A stretch of 64,000 nt of DNA, from positions 243,216,843-243,280,842 of the forward strand of contig NC_090989.1 of NCBI RefSeq assembly GCF_041146395.1, given 5' to 3'. Under the pieces are notes generated by a model that saw nothing but the letters and a program-made list of their open reading frames with translations, was not told the DNA's origin and made no database searches. This document shows positions 47,526-58,902 of this stretch, one piece after another (within the stretch, counting starts at the first letter, position 1; every line of letters starts with the position of its first letter). Both the position numbers and the translations under genes were made by a program. The stretch is from Eulemur rufifrons (taxonomy: Eukaryota; Chordata; Mammalia; Primates; Lemuridae).

Positions 47526-49599
47526 TATAGGTGATTTCACTCAGTCACGATATCAGTCCTAGTCATTAAAATACAAATTTAGTGGTAAGAAGTGGCAGGC
47601 ACTGCCACTAGGAATGGACAGATTTCTGAGCTCTGGCCAATGACTTGTAAGTAGAAGCTTGTTGAAGGATCTGAAAAACTCTGCTTTTTGATAAAAGAAG
47701 CATCCGTCTCTAACACTACACCTGCCCCTCAACATCCTACCTAAATATGAACACAATGCATAGAACAGTAGCAACCATCTTGTGACCATCAGGAAAATTG
47801 TTTAGATGCTCCTGACATCATAGAGCTGCTCAAACAGGAGTAAACACCTATATCCAGACTCCTTGCTATGTAAGGAAAAAAAACTCCTATTTGTCTAAGG
47901 GCATTGTTAGTTATTTTGTAAGTTACAGGTAAAACAGCAAAACTGACACAGGAGAATGTCTAAAATGCCACCTCTAAAGTACTCAGATTAGTGATGCAAC
48001 AAAGAAAAACAGTTTGAATTTTATTACAATGAATAGCTTTACTTTAAAAGGCATATTTCCAAAGTCATACTTTCGTGCTCTAAAAAAAGATCAAATATCA
48101 TCCACATTTAGTTGATCCTAAACTCTGATTAATATGAATGATAAAAGAAAACTTTATGAAATTTAAATTATTAAAATAAAGACAGTTACTCTAATTTTTC
48201 TAAACCGCATCTAACACATGGTTTATGCTCAATAAAGGCTGAGTGCTAAAAACTATGTATCTTATTAGCAACACATCTCAATCCTATCATTTGGAAAAAG
48301 TTCTTTCTCTCACAAATCAATATCACGAAGACTCAGGCAGCAGGTGGAGGATGTAAAAATGAATCATTTTTCAATAACTTCTTTCAGCATGGAAGGTTTC
48401 ACATGTCTAGACATATTTTGCTGTTGAATCCCACACTGATATTTAAGGGGTTGTTTTTCCCCATTGCATATAAAATTACCCTAATTATAGCAAAGCATTT
48501 TGCTCACATGCTGTCAGTCCCAGGCAAAAAGTGGAGTCCATCTGTGTCCTTCCTATAGCTCCAGCCAGTACATCCAGCATCTCACCTCAGTCATCATGTA
48601 CAAGCTAAGCGAAAAGATATTTCTCTCCAGTTTCATGATGAACAGAGTAAGTTCTTTTAGTTTTAAATTTGAGTGGAAATATTACAATTTCCCCACATGG
48701 CATTTGTTACAAATTTAACCTATTGGTAATAAAAATGTGAATAACCAGTAATAAAACTTTGACTTAAAAATTAATATTTAGCAAGACATGAATCTGAAGG
48801 CACTTTATGTTCTCATGGTTCTCCATATACCATTCTCAGATAATCAGGTGTCAATGACTTACAGACTTACATCCATGTCTTGTCTGAGAAATTTTCAGAA
48901 AGATAAACTCAGCAGGTTAAGAAAGCCCAGATACATAAACACATCAGGGATGCACTTGCATCTGCAAGGAGAAAAAGAAGCAAAGAAAGAACAAAGGGGA
49001 CCTGAACACTTACTTGGCCTGGATGGTAAGAGTCACCTGGGTAGGACCATTAATAATTGCTCAGATCAAATGATTTCTGAAAATGATTTTAAGGATGTAT
49101 TATACAGCTAATAAGATGTTCCTTAATGTACAAGCTCACCATCCTCATATATGTAAAAAGATAATCTTCATTAATGAAAAAAGAAGGAATTAGATTTTAA
49201 AGCTTCTAAGAGGTCACAGCATTGTTGTTGAATACCTACTCCCAGCCCCGCCACCCTTGCTCTCCATCACACTTCACCTCACTTACTCTTGATCCATACT
49301 TGCAGTTACTTTAAGTAAGGATAGAACTCTATGCTGGGTTGTTTGTGGGTGAAAAGGCAGTCTTCATTATTCCACGGAGCCTAGTGGGAGCAGGCAATTT
49401 GACACTTTGACTTGTCCAAGCAATATTTGATGATAATCTCTGCTCCCTTCCTAACCAAATCATTGCTCACTCTCTTTTGAGATCATGTATTTCCAATGAC
49501 TTTTTTGGTCAACAAGGTAGCTGTTTCATCAGGGCAGCCCTTATCACATCCAGACTAGTGTATAATGGCTTTTCTAGAGAAAAGAAGATTTCACGGAGT
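47526..49599. other. No recognised feature
   Basis: No repeat recognised apart from a weak L2 tail near 48215-48245. A 108-codon ORF at 48788-49111 starts with a short hydrophobic segment (MNLKALYVLMVLHIPF) and contains a good splice-donor match 'gatggtaagagtc' at 49021, but has no recognised domain and a poor upstream acceptor. Confidence 0.4.
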
Positions 49600-49830
49600 A
49601 ATGGAAAAATTTCTAGACCTATCATATGCCATGGGTTTAAATCTTAGCTCTGCAATTTACCAGGTGTGTGAGTACAGGGAATGTGCTTAACCTCCTTGAA
49701 TTTCGGTCTCCCATTTACAAAACTGGGCTCATGATACCTATTTCACGAGACTGTTAAAGGTTGAATGGCATGGTTTGTTCGAAAGTGCCTGGTATATAGT
49801 GAGTCCAAAATAAACCTTCACTAAATCTGA
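49600..49830 (+). repeat. MIR SINE
   Basis: 'ttaaatcttagctctgcaat', 'ttaccaggtgtgtgagtaca', 'gcttaacctccttgaatttc', 'gatacctatttcacgagact', 'aaagtgcctggtatatagtg' give a nearly full-length MIR. Confidence 0.9.
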
Positions 49831-50049
49831 ACTGTTAAGCTTTCCGGTAATATGAAAACAAACATCAGGAACCCAGTAACTTCCTAGTGTCCAGAGACTT
49901 AAGTATACCACACATGAGAATACAGATTCTTTTTGTTTGTATATGCATTGTTATACGAAAACAAATGCCACATATCCACCTAACAGGATGAAATGATTGA
50001 CAGCATTGACCTTCTCCCAGGAAATCACAGATTTTCAGAACAAGCACTT
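49831..50049. other. No recognised feature
   Basis: Nothing recognised. Confidence 0.4.
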
Positions 50050-50600
50050 TAAAAAATTACATAAATAGGCAGCCTGAATTGGAAAAGCATGAGCCTGTGT
50101 TTGTTTGATCAACATTTCATTTTCCATAGCTTCCATCTTCGTTTTGTTGCATGGTGTGCTATTTCCCTCAATAGAAAAGGAAGGCTACGGGGATGTTTGT
50201 TATAATCGTCTGCTTAAGGTTCTTTGGCAGATCACATGTTTTACTTAATTAAATAATGTCCCAATTAATTGATTTGTTTGTAGACATTCTTAATTTAGTA
50301 AACGCTGAGCAGAATGCTAAAAATACCATTATATTTCTGACAGAGGCACCACTAAAGTCTGATAATTGATAGCTTTGCTGTTTTCTCTGATGGCCTGAAA
50401 AGCTTTTAAAGCTAAATTCTATAATCATGTTCATCTTTGGAAATTAGTTTTGTGAAACCACACATTTAGTTCTTGCTGAGAAATCTCATTTTAGTCATTT
50501 TAACATAATTTATAATGCATAAACTAAATTAGCTTTTGTAGCTAAGCCAGCACATTTTTCTTTAATTTTTATCTCATCCTAATATATTTTTGACCTTGAA
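50050..50600. promoter_or_regulatory. Candidate conserved noncoding element (AT-rich, homeodomain-motif dense)
   Basis: A block with no recognisable repeat that is dense in homeodomain-type cores: TTAATTAA (50245-50252), AATTAATT (50263-50270), 'gataattgatag' (50361) and an octamer-like 'ataatgcataaac' (50512). Such clustering is common in developmental enhancers of gene deserts. This is inference from composition; AT-rich neutral DNA also yields such motifs. Confidence 0.3.
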
Positions 50601-52231
50601 AACTGTAATGTCTGTTGGATATTGAAGCCTCTGAACAAAGAAAATCATTTCCATTCTATCACTATGGTTACACTTTCTTCGCTCTCCAGCACTGAACAGT
50701 GCTGAAAGTGTTGAGTCTGGATCCCTCAGGAGGGCAAGGGGGACTTCATGTAATATCATTTAGTTCTGATTAAATAAACACATACACATAACGGAACCCA
50801 GGAAAGTAGCAAATTACTTCCCTCTGTTTACATTGCATATGATATGACTGATGGTAAGGGGCAATATATCACCCAGTGTTATCCGTTTCAGGTTCTGCTG
50901 TGTGTAGTTTTTCCCTAGGCAGTAACACATACATATTCGCCTCCAAAAACACAGTCAAAATGCCAAGCAGCTCCTAATACCTCCGGTACTCCCGAAGTCA
51001 AAGCAGTTTTATCCCTTTCTAACAACAGAGAAAATTCTAGTGTGAAGTTCCCCGTCCACCAGAGATGTATTTCAAATGAGCTGGCAACATGTCTTTCACC
51101 ATCGTAAAATGGGCTTTGGCTGCCCTACAAAAGGTAGGTAAGAACCTAGTCACTCAAATAAATGCTATACCTACTGCCTCTGATAGAAAAATGCTCTTTT
51201 TTACAGATGGCACCATTTGGTAAAACGTTGCTTGAATTTCTTTTATTATACAGCTGGTCTACAATAGGTTTGCTGTTTTTTCTTTGCCTTTGTAGTTCAT
51301 GTATCAAAGCTATCTTGAAGGAAATTGTTGACAACTTTAAGGAGCACACTGTTTTAAAAAGTACAGTATATCCAATCAGAATCAGTATTGGGGCATATTA
51401 AATCTATATAAATTCAAATGAAATGTGATTCCTATAATCCATATTCCCACAGAATACCTTGGTTGGGTTGTGCAAAAGTAATGCAGAGCTATTAGTTTGA
51501 TTTTTAAAAAGTGAGAGGGAAGAAAGAGGAAACAGTTAGAGCCCAGGTAGGAATGAAATCTGTATCTTGAATAGCTTTCAGGTATAGGGACCACAGTTAT
51601 GACTTCTGTGGCCTGACATAGTAAATATGTAGTAAATGTTGGTGGCATGGAGGAAAAAGTTGATGGTTGAGGGCTCACTGTTTTATAAGATTTACAGATC
51701 TTTCATTGGTGAGACACAACACACTGACACTCAGACTGATCAAAGGCAGAACTCCAGCTCCAACTGAGAAAAGGCTGCCAGGCAGGATCACACAGGGGGT
51801 TGCATCTAAGGACAGGGTAACAGCAAACTGGAGCTGGAGGGGGCAACCTACGTATGGCAGATGGCATTGCATTACTTAAGTGTCCTGGACTCCCTGTGGA
51901 TTGGCTAATTTTAACTATTCTATGAGCTCCACGTCATATGGACTAGTTGTCCAGTACCTGATCCCTGGGTAATAGCGGTCCCGGAGTGTGAGACCCTGAT
52001 AAGAGAAGAGACTGGACTGTGGACTTCATCAGCTACTCAGGAAGGGAAGCTGACCCACATCTAGCCAGAGCCTCAAAAGGGGATCAAGACAGCATTTTCT
52101 AAAAACTCTATTACACTCATCTACCCATAGAAGGAGAGAATCCAGTCAAAATGCAGAAAAGCATTACGTACCATTTCAAAGCAACCAAAATGCCAATGAA
52201 GTGTGACAGGGAGTGTTTAATGAAAGCTAAC
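50601..52231. other. No recognised feature
   Basis: Contains an 18-bp perfect palindrome CAGCACTG-AA-CAGTGCTG at 50687-50704. No repeat family or gene recognised; ORFs of 60 to 98 codons show no domain. Confidence 0.45.
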
Positions 52232-52644
52232 CTGGCTGCATAGTTTGCATGTAGTTTATCCAACCAAAACTCATGTTGAAATTTGATCCCCAATGGTGCA
52301 GTGTTGGGAGGGGGGCCTAGTGGGAGGTGTTTGGGTCATGGGGGTAGATCCCTCATGAATAGATTAATGTCCTCCTGTGGGGGTGAGTGAATAAATTAGT
52401 TCCCATAAGAGCTGGTTGTTAAAAAACACCTGATTTCCTTGCCATGAGATCTCTTTGCACAAGCCTGTTCAGCCATGCATGGAAGCAGCATGAGGCCCTC
52501 ACCAGAAGCTGAGCAGATGCTGGCACCACGCTTCTTGAACTTCCCAGCCTGCAGAATCATGAGCTAAATAAACTTCTTTTCTTCATAAATGACTCAGCCT
52601 CAGATTTTCTGTTATTGCAACACTAAGCAGACCAAGACACTGGC
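52232..52644 (+). mobile_element. MST LTR (ERVL-MaLR), solo, with perfect 5-bp target duplication
   Basis: LTR 52237-52639, from 'tgcatagtttgcatgtag' to 'cagaccaagaca', flanked by CTGGC at 52232-52236 and 52640-52644. Landmarks: 'aactcatgttgaaatttgat', 'aggggggcctagtgggaggt', 'ggatccctcatgaata'-type sequence, 'gagctaaataaacttctttt' with AATAAA at 52567, 'gactcagcctcagattttct'. Best fit is MSTA/MSTB. The internal retroviral region is absent, so it is a recombined solo LTR. Confidence 0.92.
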
Positions 52645-52933
52645 CTTTACTTGCACTTAATGGAAACATAATTATAAAATAATTTATTAGAAGTCTTTTG
52701 GGAAATAATCAAGTATTCATAACTTAGGTTTAGTGGGTAAAAGAAAGGCCACTTGCAAACACTTTTCTTATTTTTATTAGCTGCCAATGTTTTCCCATTT
52801 TATGCCAGGGACAATTCTGCACGTGGGCTGGAACATCTATATTTTTAAAACAAAAGTAACTGGTACTGCCTAAGGTCAGTAGGGACTGCCATCATGTAGC
52901 ATGCTACATCCAAAGTAGAAACTAAAAGCCAAC
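52645..52933. other. Unrecognised spacer between two LTRs
   Basis: About 290 bases between MST and MLT1 without recognisable retroviral internal sequence. Confidence 0.4.
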
Positions 52934-53435
52934 TGTGGTAGGCAGAATAATAGTCCTCCAAAGAGGTCCCTGCCCTAATCTCCTAAACCTGTGAATCTAT
53001 TATGTTACATGGCAAAATAGAATTATGGTTGCAGATGGAATTAATGTTGCTAATCAGTTGACCTTAAAATAGAGAGATTATCTGGGTGGGCCCAGTATAA
53101 TCACAAGAGTTCTTAAAAGTAGAAGAGAGAAACAGCAGAAGTCAGAGTGATGAGAGGTAAGAAAAACTAGACCTGCCATTGCCGGCTTTGAAGATGGAGA
53201 AAGGAGGCCACAAGCCAAGGAGTGTGGGCAGCCTCTAGATGCCAAAAAGGGCAAAAGAATGAGTTCTCCCTAGAGGCTGCAGAAGGAAACACAGCCCTGC
53301 TGATACCCTGATGTTAGCCCTGAGACCCATGTCAGACTTCTGACCTATAGAACTGTAAGATAATAAATTCATGGTGTTTTAAATCACTACATTTGCGGTA
53401 ATTTGTTGCAGCAGCAAATAGGAAACTAATGACCA
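52934..53435 (+). repeat. MLT1 LTR, full length
   Basis: From 'tgtggtaggcagaataatag' to 'aggaaactaatgacca', with 'gttgcagatggaattaatgt', 'tatctgggtgggcccagtat', 'ttgccggctttgaagatgga', 'tagaactgtaagataataaa' (AATAAA 53363) and 'gtaatttgttgcagcagcaa'. Flanking 5-mers do not match. Confidence 0.92.
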
Positions 53436-54639
53436 TCTAAACTCCCAAAGCATAAAACAAATGCTTCTTTTTTCCCATATTTCCTTCACACAAAATTTTG
53501 TTTACTAAGGAGACAAATTTTCAAAGAGTTGTCCAGAGACAGATGATTTTTGCTTCTGTTGAAGTATTTGCATGTTCATATACAATACATGACAACTTCA
53601 TACTGAAAAGCATTTCTGCCAATGTACCATCCTTCATTCTCAAATATTAACTTTTTCTGAATACTTATATTTAAAAATAGATATGAACCTACTTTGATTT
53701 TGTAGAAGGCAACCTTAGAACATAAGAAGCTTGCTTCTCAGACTACAGTATTGACTTTGAGGACTTCAACTCTAATGCTGAATAATATTTGAGGAAGATA
53801 GCCATACCCTCTGTACCTTACAGTAATAATTTATTTTTTTACTTTCTTTGCCCATATTCATGCTTGCATACTCAAAAGAACATACCCCCAAGTAATCCCC
53901 TTAGATAGAAGTAGAGGATACCGGGATTTATACCATGTTCTGAGTGAAGCACATAGAGCAGTGAAGCAGAAGTGGTTCCAATGTCAGGATTCAGGAGTTT
54001 GAAGGGACATGACAGTAACTAGCAAAATGCAAGGTGGCTGAGTGGTCATAGCATGAATCCTTCATGAGCAGGCATGATTCTAAGCTGGTTATCAAGCTTA
54101 TGGGTAAATAGTAAGAGATGATAATCTAGAGAACAGATCACTGAGTGGACAGTGAGAGCAAACTGAACGTCAGTCCCAGCTTCCCTCCTGAGTAACAGTG
54201 GGCAGTTTTCATGTAGCCTCCCTCTGTTTTTGTGTGACCTTCTCTGTTTCTACAACTAAACCAAAACGCTTCTGTATCTTGCAGGGATACCCTAGTCCCT
54301 TTACTTTCCATTTTATTCCCCTTAATGGAGCTTTGATTCTCTGATACATCTCTTCTGCTTATTTCCTTTTTGAATTCAGAAAGCTTGAGTATCTGATTTC
54401 CCTCTCCTTTTGCTCTCTTATCCCCTTCAATCTGGACTTTAAATGCCAGTTTTAGTCAAGGGTTTTCCATTTTTATACTGGGCCTGTCTTTTTTCCTTTT
54501 TTCTTGAAAGGAAATTTTCTTTTAAAATCCACTTTGTTACTGTTGTTTATTTTTGTTATTGTTCTCTTTAATAATAAAACTTTGTATCTCGGGGAAGTAG
54601 TGATAAGATCTTTTAAGAGGCAAATACACTCCTTCTTTC
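53436..54639. other. No recognised feature
   Basis: No recognised gene or repeat. Confidence 0.45.
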
Positions 54640-54800
54640 AGCATCTCTTCATTACACACCAACTCTACCTCGTGATAAACTTCAGGGACAAAAGATGAAA
54701 AGATGAGTGAGACAGTCTTCACCCTCAAAGAATTCACCAACTAGTAAATAAGAAAAATAACGATATTATAGAAAATAAATACATGTGATGACAGATGCCT
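54640..54800 (-). repeat. L2 LINE fragment, minus strand
   Basis: 'gaaaagatgagtgagacagt', 'cttcaccctcaaagaattca', 'ccaactagtaaataagaaaa' resemble the reverse complement of the L2 3' end. Confidence 0.5.
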
Positions 54801-55434
54801 GAAGGTCCTGATATACAGCACTATATCATGCTTTTCTGCTCCTTTCTCACCGTCATTCTTGAACACTCAAAATAGCAGACCTCAGTCCAAATTCCCTTAG
54901 CTGAAATATAACCTAAAATAGGGCAAATGTGCAGGCACCCACCCCATCATTGGGCCACAAATCCCTGAACTGCAAATACTTCATGAGAAAGATGATCAAG
55001 GAGTGCTAAAGCATGATAAGTAATCTCCTCCCAAGACCATGCTCAGTGCTCATTCTCACAAAGCCAAAGCACCCTTTGAAGACATTGAAAACTTTGCCCA
55101 GGAAAGAGACACAAAGAAGCTGAAATATGGAAGCAAGTGGATTCTGACTACCTGGAACCTTCAATTAATAAAGAAATTTTCTCTACGTCACATGGAAAAA
55201 AATTTACAATTTTGATTAAGTAGATTTCAGAGAATCATCCTCTATACCTTTATTCTCGTTCCTAAGCCTTTTTCTCCTTCCATGTTTTTTTTCCTTCAAT
55301 CTTTCTCCTAGACTAGTAGGCTAATCATCTCAAGGGCATCTTCGTTCTTCTCTTCATCTCACATTTCTCTTTAAACCGGTTACTACATAACACTGACTTC
55401 ACCTTAGCAATGCTCAAATCTATCACTTCCTTTT
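54801..55434. other. No recognised feature
   Basis: No recognised gene or repeat. Confidence 0.45.
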
Positions 55435-55996
55435 AATTGCTGAGTTTCATTATATGGCTAAAACACAACTTATCTCCTCTCTTACTGGTGGACATTTGGT
55501 TTGTTTCAGTTTGGGGCTATTATTAATAGAGCTGCCACAAACATTTGTATAAAAGTCTTTTGTGGACATATGTTTTTCTTTCTCTTGGATAAATATGTAT
55601 GAGTGGAATTATTTGATTATAAGCTAGTCATATGTTTTAATTTATAAGAAATTTCCATTTTCCAAATTGACTGAACCATTTTGTATTTCTACCAGCAATA
55701 TATAAGAATTCTAGTTGCTTCACATCCTGGCCAACATTTAGTGCTGTCAGGTTTTTAAAACTTATGCCATTACAGCAGTGTAATATCTTATTTTCATATT
55801 AATTTGCATTTACTTGATGACTAATAACGTATAATATTTAAAGTACTTATTGGCCATTTATATGTCTCCCTTTTTGAAGTGTCTCATTTGCCTATTTGTT
55901 ACTGAGATATCTTATTGAATTAAAGGTGTTCCTTATATATCCTGTATACAAGTCCTTTGTTTCATATATTTATATATATATATGTATGTGCATGTA

Positions 55997-56031
<35 letters not shown>

Positions 56032-56140
56032 GCACACACACACACACACACACACACACAGTGAATATTTGCTCCTATGCTTGCCTATCCATTTTCTTAA
56101 TATATACTTTCAATGAACTGAAAAAACTAATATTGGTTAG
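55435..56140 (-). repeat. L1M LINE 3' part, minus strand
   Basis: 'ggtggacatttggtttgttt', 'ataaaagtcttttgtggaca', 'ttctcttggataaatatgta', 'taccagcaatatataagaat', 'tcacatcctggccaacattt', 'tacttattggccatttatat', 'acaagtcctttgtttcatat' follow reverse-complemented L1M order. A compound microsatellite (55964-56060) has expanded inside it; LINE sequence resumes at 56061. Confidence 0.88.
55964..56060. repeat. Compound microsatellite (TA)n(TG)n(TA)n(CA)14
   Basis: TG-rich 55987-56009, TA 56009-56031, CA 56033-56060. Because TG and CA blocks flank a TA core, the tract is itself nearly self-complementary and could extrude as a hairpin. It explains the repetitive 130-codon ORF at 55896-56288, which is not a gene. 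Confidence 0.92.
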
Positions 56141-56142
56141 GG

Positions 56143-56349
56143 GCCGGGATTTGCAAACTGTAGACTATGGGCCAAAACTGGCCAACTTGTCTTTTTTAAA
56201 TAAAGTTTTATTAAAACACAGCCATGCTCATTTGTTTATATATGTCTCTGTCTGCTTTCATGGTACGATGGCTGACCTGAGTAGTTAGGCCTGCAAAGCC
56301 TAAAATATTTACTATCTAGCCCTTAACAGAAAAAGTCTGCCAACCCTGG
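56143..56349. mobile_element. hAT-Charlie MITE, second copy
   Basis: 'gatttgcaaactgtagacta', 'aataaagttttattaaaaca', 'cagccatgctcatttgttta', 'aagcctaaaatatttactat', 'gaaaaagtctgccaaccctg' match the element at 7644-7846 throughout. Flanking 8-mers are not identical. Confidence 0.82.
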
Positions 56350-56359
56350 TTATCATATG

Positions 56360-56545
56360 TTATAATTGTTACATGATTTTTCACCTCATTAAATTTCACA
56401 GCCACCCTATAAAATAAGAAATAATTACCATTATCCAGATGTGGACTCTGAGACTCAGAGAGGTACCTGCCCCAGATGGTTCATAAATAGCAGAGGACAA
56501 ATTTATATTCTGATTTGTCGGACTCTGATGCCTAGATTCTTTTTA
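56360..56545 (-). repeat. MIR SINE, minus strand
   Basis: 'cacctcattaaatttcacag', 'ccaccctataaaataagaaa', 'taccattatccagatgtgga', 'tgagactcagagaggtacct' read as reverse-complemented MIR. Confidence 0.85.
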
Positions 56546-56674
56546 TTTGGAGTAGTCAGAAAACCTTGAAAAGGAACGGACGATGAAAAATGGATGGGCC
56601 CATTGTAGTGATTTGCACATCCTAACACATAGCAAATGGAACTAAAACTAAAGTAAGCTGAAGACCTGGCTTTA
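56546..56674. other. No recognised feature
   Basis: Nothing recognised. Confidence 0.4.
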
Positions 56675-57085
56675 TATTATATAAGAATAGTTAATACTAT
56701 TACTATTTATAGGAACTTTTTATATGTCAGCATTTGAGCTGATTGAGAATTATTTCTACATGGTATGTATGTTTTATATACATGGATATAAGCATATAAC
56801 ATATACAAGGGCTGTCCAGAAAATATCCAGCCATATACCGTTCTCATTATATTAACAATGGCTGGATACTTTCTGGACAGCCTTTTTGTATGTTATATAT
56901 AATTATATACACATATATATGTATATATATTTGTGTGCATATAAACATGTGTGTGTATATAATTTGATTTAAATTTTTCACATTCATTAAAGATACTGTT
57001 ACAGGTACAGAAAGAAATGCTTAAAAGGATTATATTATTAATACCAGATAGTAATTGGTAAATCAAGGATTCAGCCTGGTTTTCC
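56675..57085 (-). repeat. Probable MIR-type SINE, minus strand, split by a MITE and simple repeat
   Basis: 'tttatatgtcagcatttgag' and 'ctgattgagaattatttcta' (56721-56760) look like the front of a reverse-complemented MIR; 'agatagtaattggtaaatca' and 'aggattcagcctggttttcc' (57046-57085) look like its back. Between them lie the MITE at 56806-56888 and TA/TG-rich simple sequence. Confidence 0.5.
56804..56890. mobile_element. Palindromic mariner-type MITE, 83 bp
   Basis: The left arm starts 'caagggctgtccagaaaat' followed by 'atccagccat'. The right arm is its near-perfect reverse complement, ending 'ctttctggacagcctttttg'. Arms are about 29-31 bp with a central loop of about 25 bases. TA dinucleotides flank both ends (56804-56805, 56889-56890), the target site of Tc1/mariner elements. 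Resembles the MADE1 design in size and symmetry but with different terminal sequence. No transposase source in this window. Confidence 0.75.
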
Positions 57086-58766
57086 TAACTCACTAACTCT
57101 ATCTGCACCTTCTTCCTATTCTTTCTCAACTCAATGCCCTAGGTTCTCACAAACTCAAACATTCTCCAAGGGCATGAGGAAGGACAATGTCTTGGGGTCC
57201 TCCATGGTCACACAAACTACCAAAAGCTCACTTGCCGACAGCTGTTCTGGGCCTCCTTGTTAAGCTTCCAACCATCATTCCCAGCACTGTCAAGATGCAA
57301 TACTTTTCTTTTTTCTCTTCTTTTAAGTGCTTTAAGCTCTGAGCCATCATCATTTAATTTTAAATTATCTTCTGATTTCCTACGTAGGCTGAGAATAAAA
57401 GTAGTCTGGGGAAAAATTGGTAGCGACAATAAATGAGAAGGGAAGCATTTGTGAAAATCTTTTTCTTCTTTTCAAGAAGAGCTATAATAGTGTTTTGTAT
57501 CAACATGACTCCTTCCTTCAGCTGTAACAAAGTTAGAGAAAGTGTTGGTACTATAAATTGAGAGTTCAGGAGGTGATTCTATTGACCCAGTCTTTTCAAC
57601 AAGATTGGTATTATAGGTTTCCCACGTAGAAACTAGCACAGAAATATTTCTAAAGCAATTTCATCTTTTCCAGTACCCCTTCCCTCCCTCCTTATGCCTC
57701 TTCTCTTTCCCAGGGTGTTCCGAGGGTCTTCCATCTCCCGGTGTCTGGCACACATGATCCCCGCCCAAACCTCAGCAACTTCCCATGGTGCCCAAGATCA
57801 AACAATTCAGGGCCCAGAGTCAGGGATGTAACTCACCATTTGCCCAACTGGGTTTTCTAATAACTATTTCAAAAGAGAGCTCTTTGATAATAAACAGACC
57901 ACTAGATATCATATAAATATGAAGAATGTCAAATCTATAGGACAACTAAGAGTCTGATGAAATATAAGATGTCATATTTACAGGTGGTTTTTTGGATGAT
58001 TTTTGTTCATGTAGAGATAAAGAGATACAGGTCACAGTTATCCCTCATGGATGCTCTGAGCAGGTTGGCTTATTTTTAGAAATGTTCCAAAGGTGAGAAA
58101 TGGCAGTGGAGTAAGTGTGTAAAACCTAATGCAAATGTGACATCTACAGCCAGCCAGAAAACTCCCAGTGTATTAGGAGCTGTGCAGTCATTTCTCCAGT
58201 AATAGACACTGCACTAACATTCTATCCCAAAGGGAGCAGGACTGGGCCTGACAGCCTAGGGGAGACCAAGGAGTCAAAAAATCACAGCAAAGGAGGAGTG
58301 AACCACTAAGTGGGACAACAAATCCCACAGAGTCTACAAGGCTAGCCACCATTTCAACTCCATCTTCACCAAAAGTTTTTAATTGAGTCTATGGAGGATT
58401 TTCTTTTTTCCTTGTGGGGATACACCCTTGATTTTATAAAAGCAGTTAACAAGGAAAAGTGGGTACCTTTTAGAACCATCAGCTGGAGCATATTCATTCC
58501 ATAAAGCAAAAGCTAACTGTTTTTATTTCAGTCACCATGTAGAAGCTTCTGTCATGCCCATTGGATTATGTCTATACTGAACCAGCTCACTCATCTCCAC
58601 CAATATCATCTTTCCTGGCACCCAAACCTTAACTTTGCCTCCCTTTTCTCCTTAATTTCCCCAAATCTAGCCCACTAGTGGATGCCAGCCTCACAGATAA
58701 ATCAGAAGCTGATTGGAATTACCTAGAGAAGTAGCAATAGTCAAGAGAGGATGACAATAGCCTCAG
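57086..58766. other. No recognised feature
   Basis: No recognised gene or repeat over about 1.7 kb. Confidence 0.45.
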
Positions 58767-58902
58767 TTAAAAATTACCTATGGGGTACAATGTACACTTA
58801 TTTGGGTGATGGATACACTAAAGGCCTGGATACCACCCAACACAATATATACATGTAACAGAATTCAAATTGTACCCCCTAAATATATTAAATAAATAAA
58901 TA
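58767..58902 (+). mobile_element. L1 LINE extreme 3' end, severely 5'-truncated
   Basis: 'agttaaaaattacctatggg', 'gtacaatgtacacttatttg', 'ggtgatggatacactaaagg', 'cacaatatatacatgtaaca' and 'attgtaccccctaaatatat', ending in (AAAT)n. Only about 135 bases of UTR remain. Confidence 0.88.

Noticed and set aside
51470..51500. 'ttgggttgtgcaaaagtaatg' resembling the end of MADE1/Hsmar1
   Set aside because: Only about 20 bases match, with no second arm or TA flanks; Hsmar1 is thought to be anthropoid-specific, which conflicts with the other lineage evidence.
55896..56288. 130-codon ORF with repeated tyrosine/isoleucine and histidine/threonine runs
   Set aside because: Encoded by the compound microsatellite plus flanking L1M and hAT sequence.
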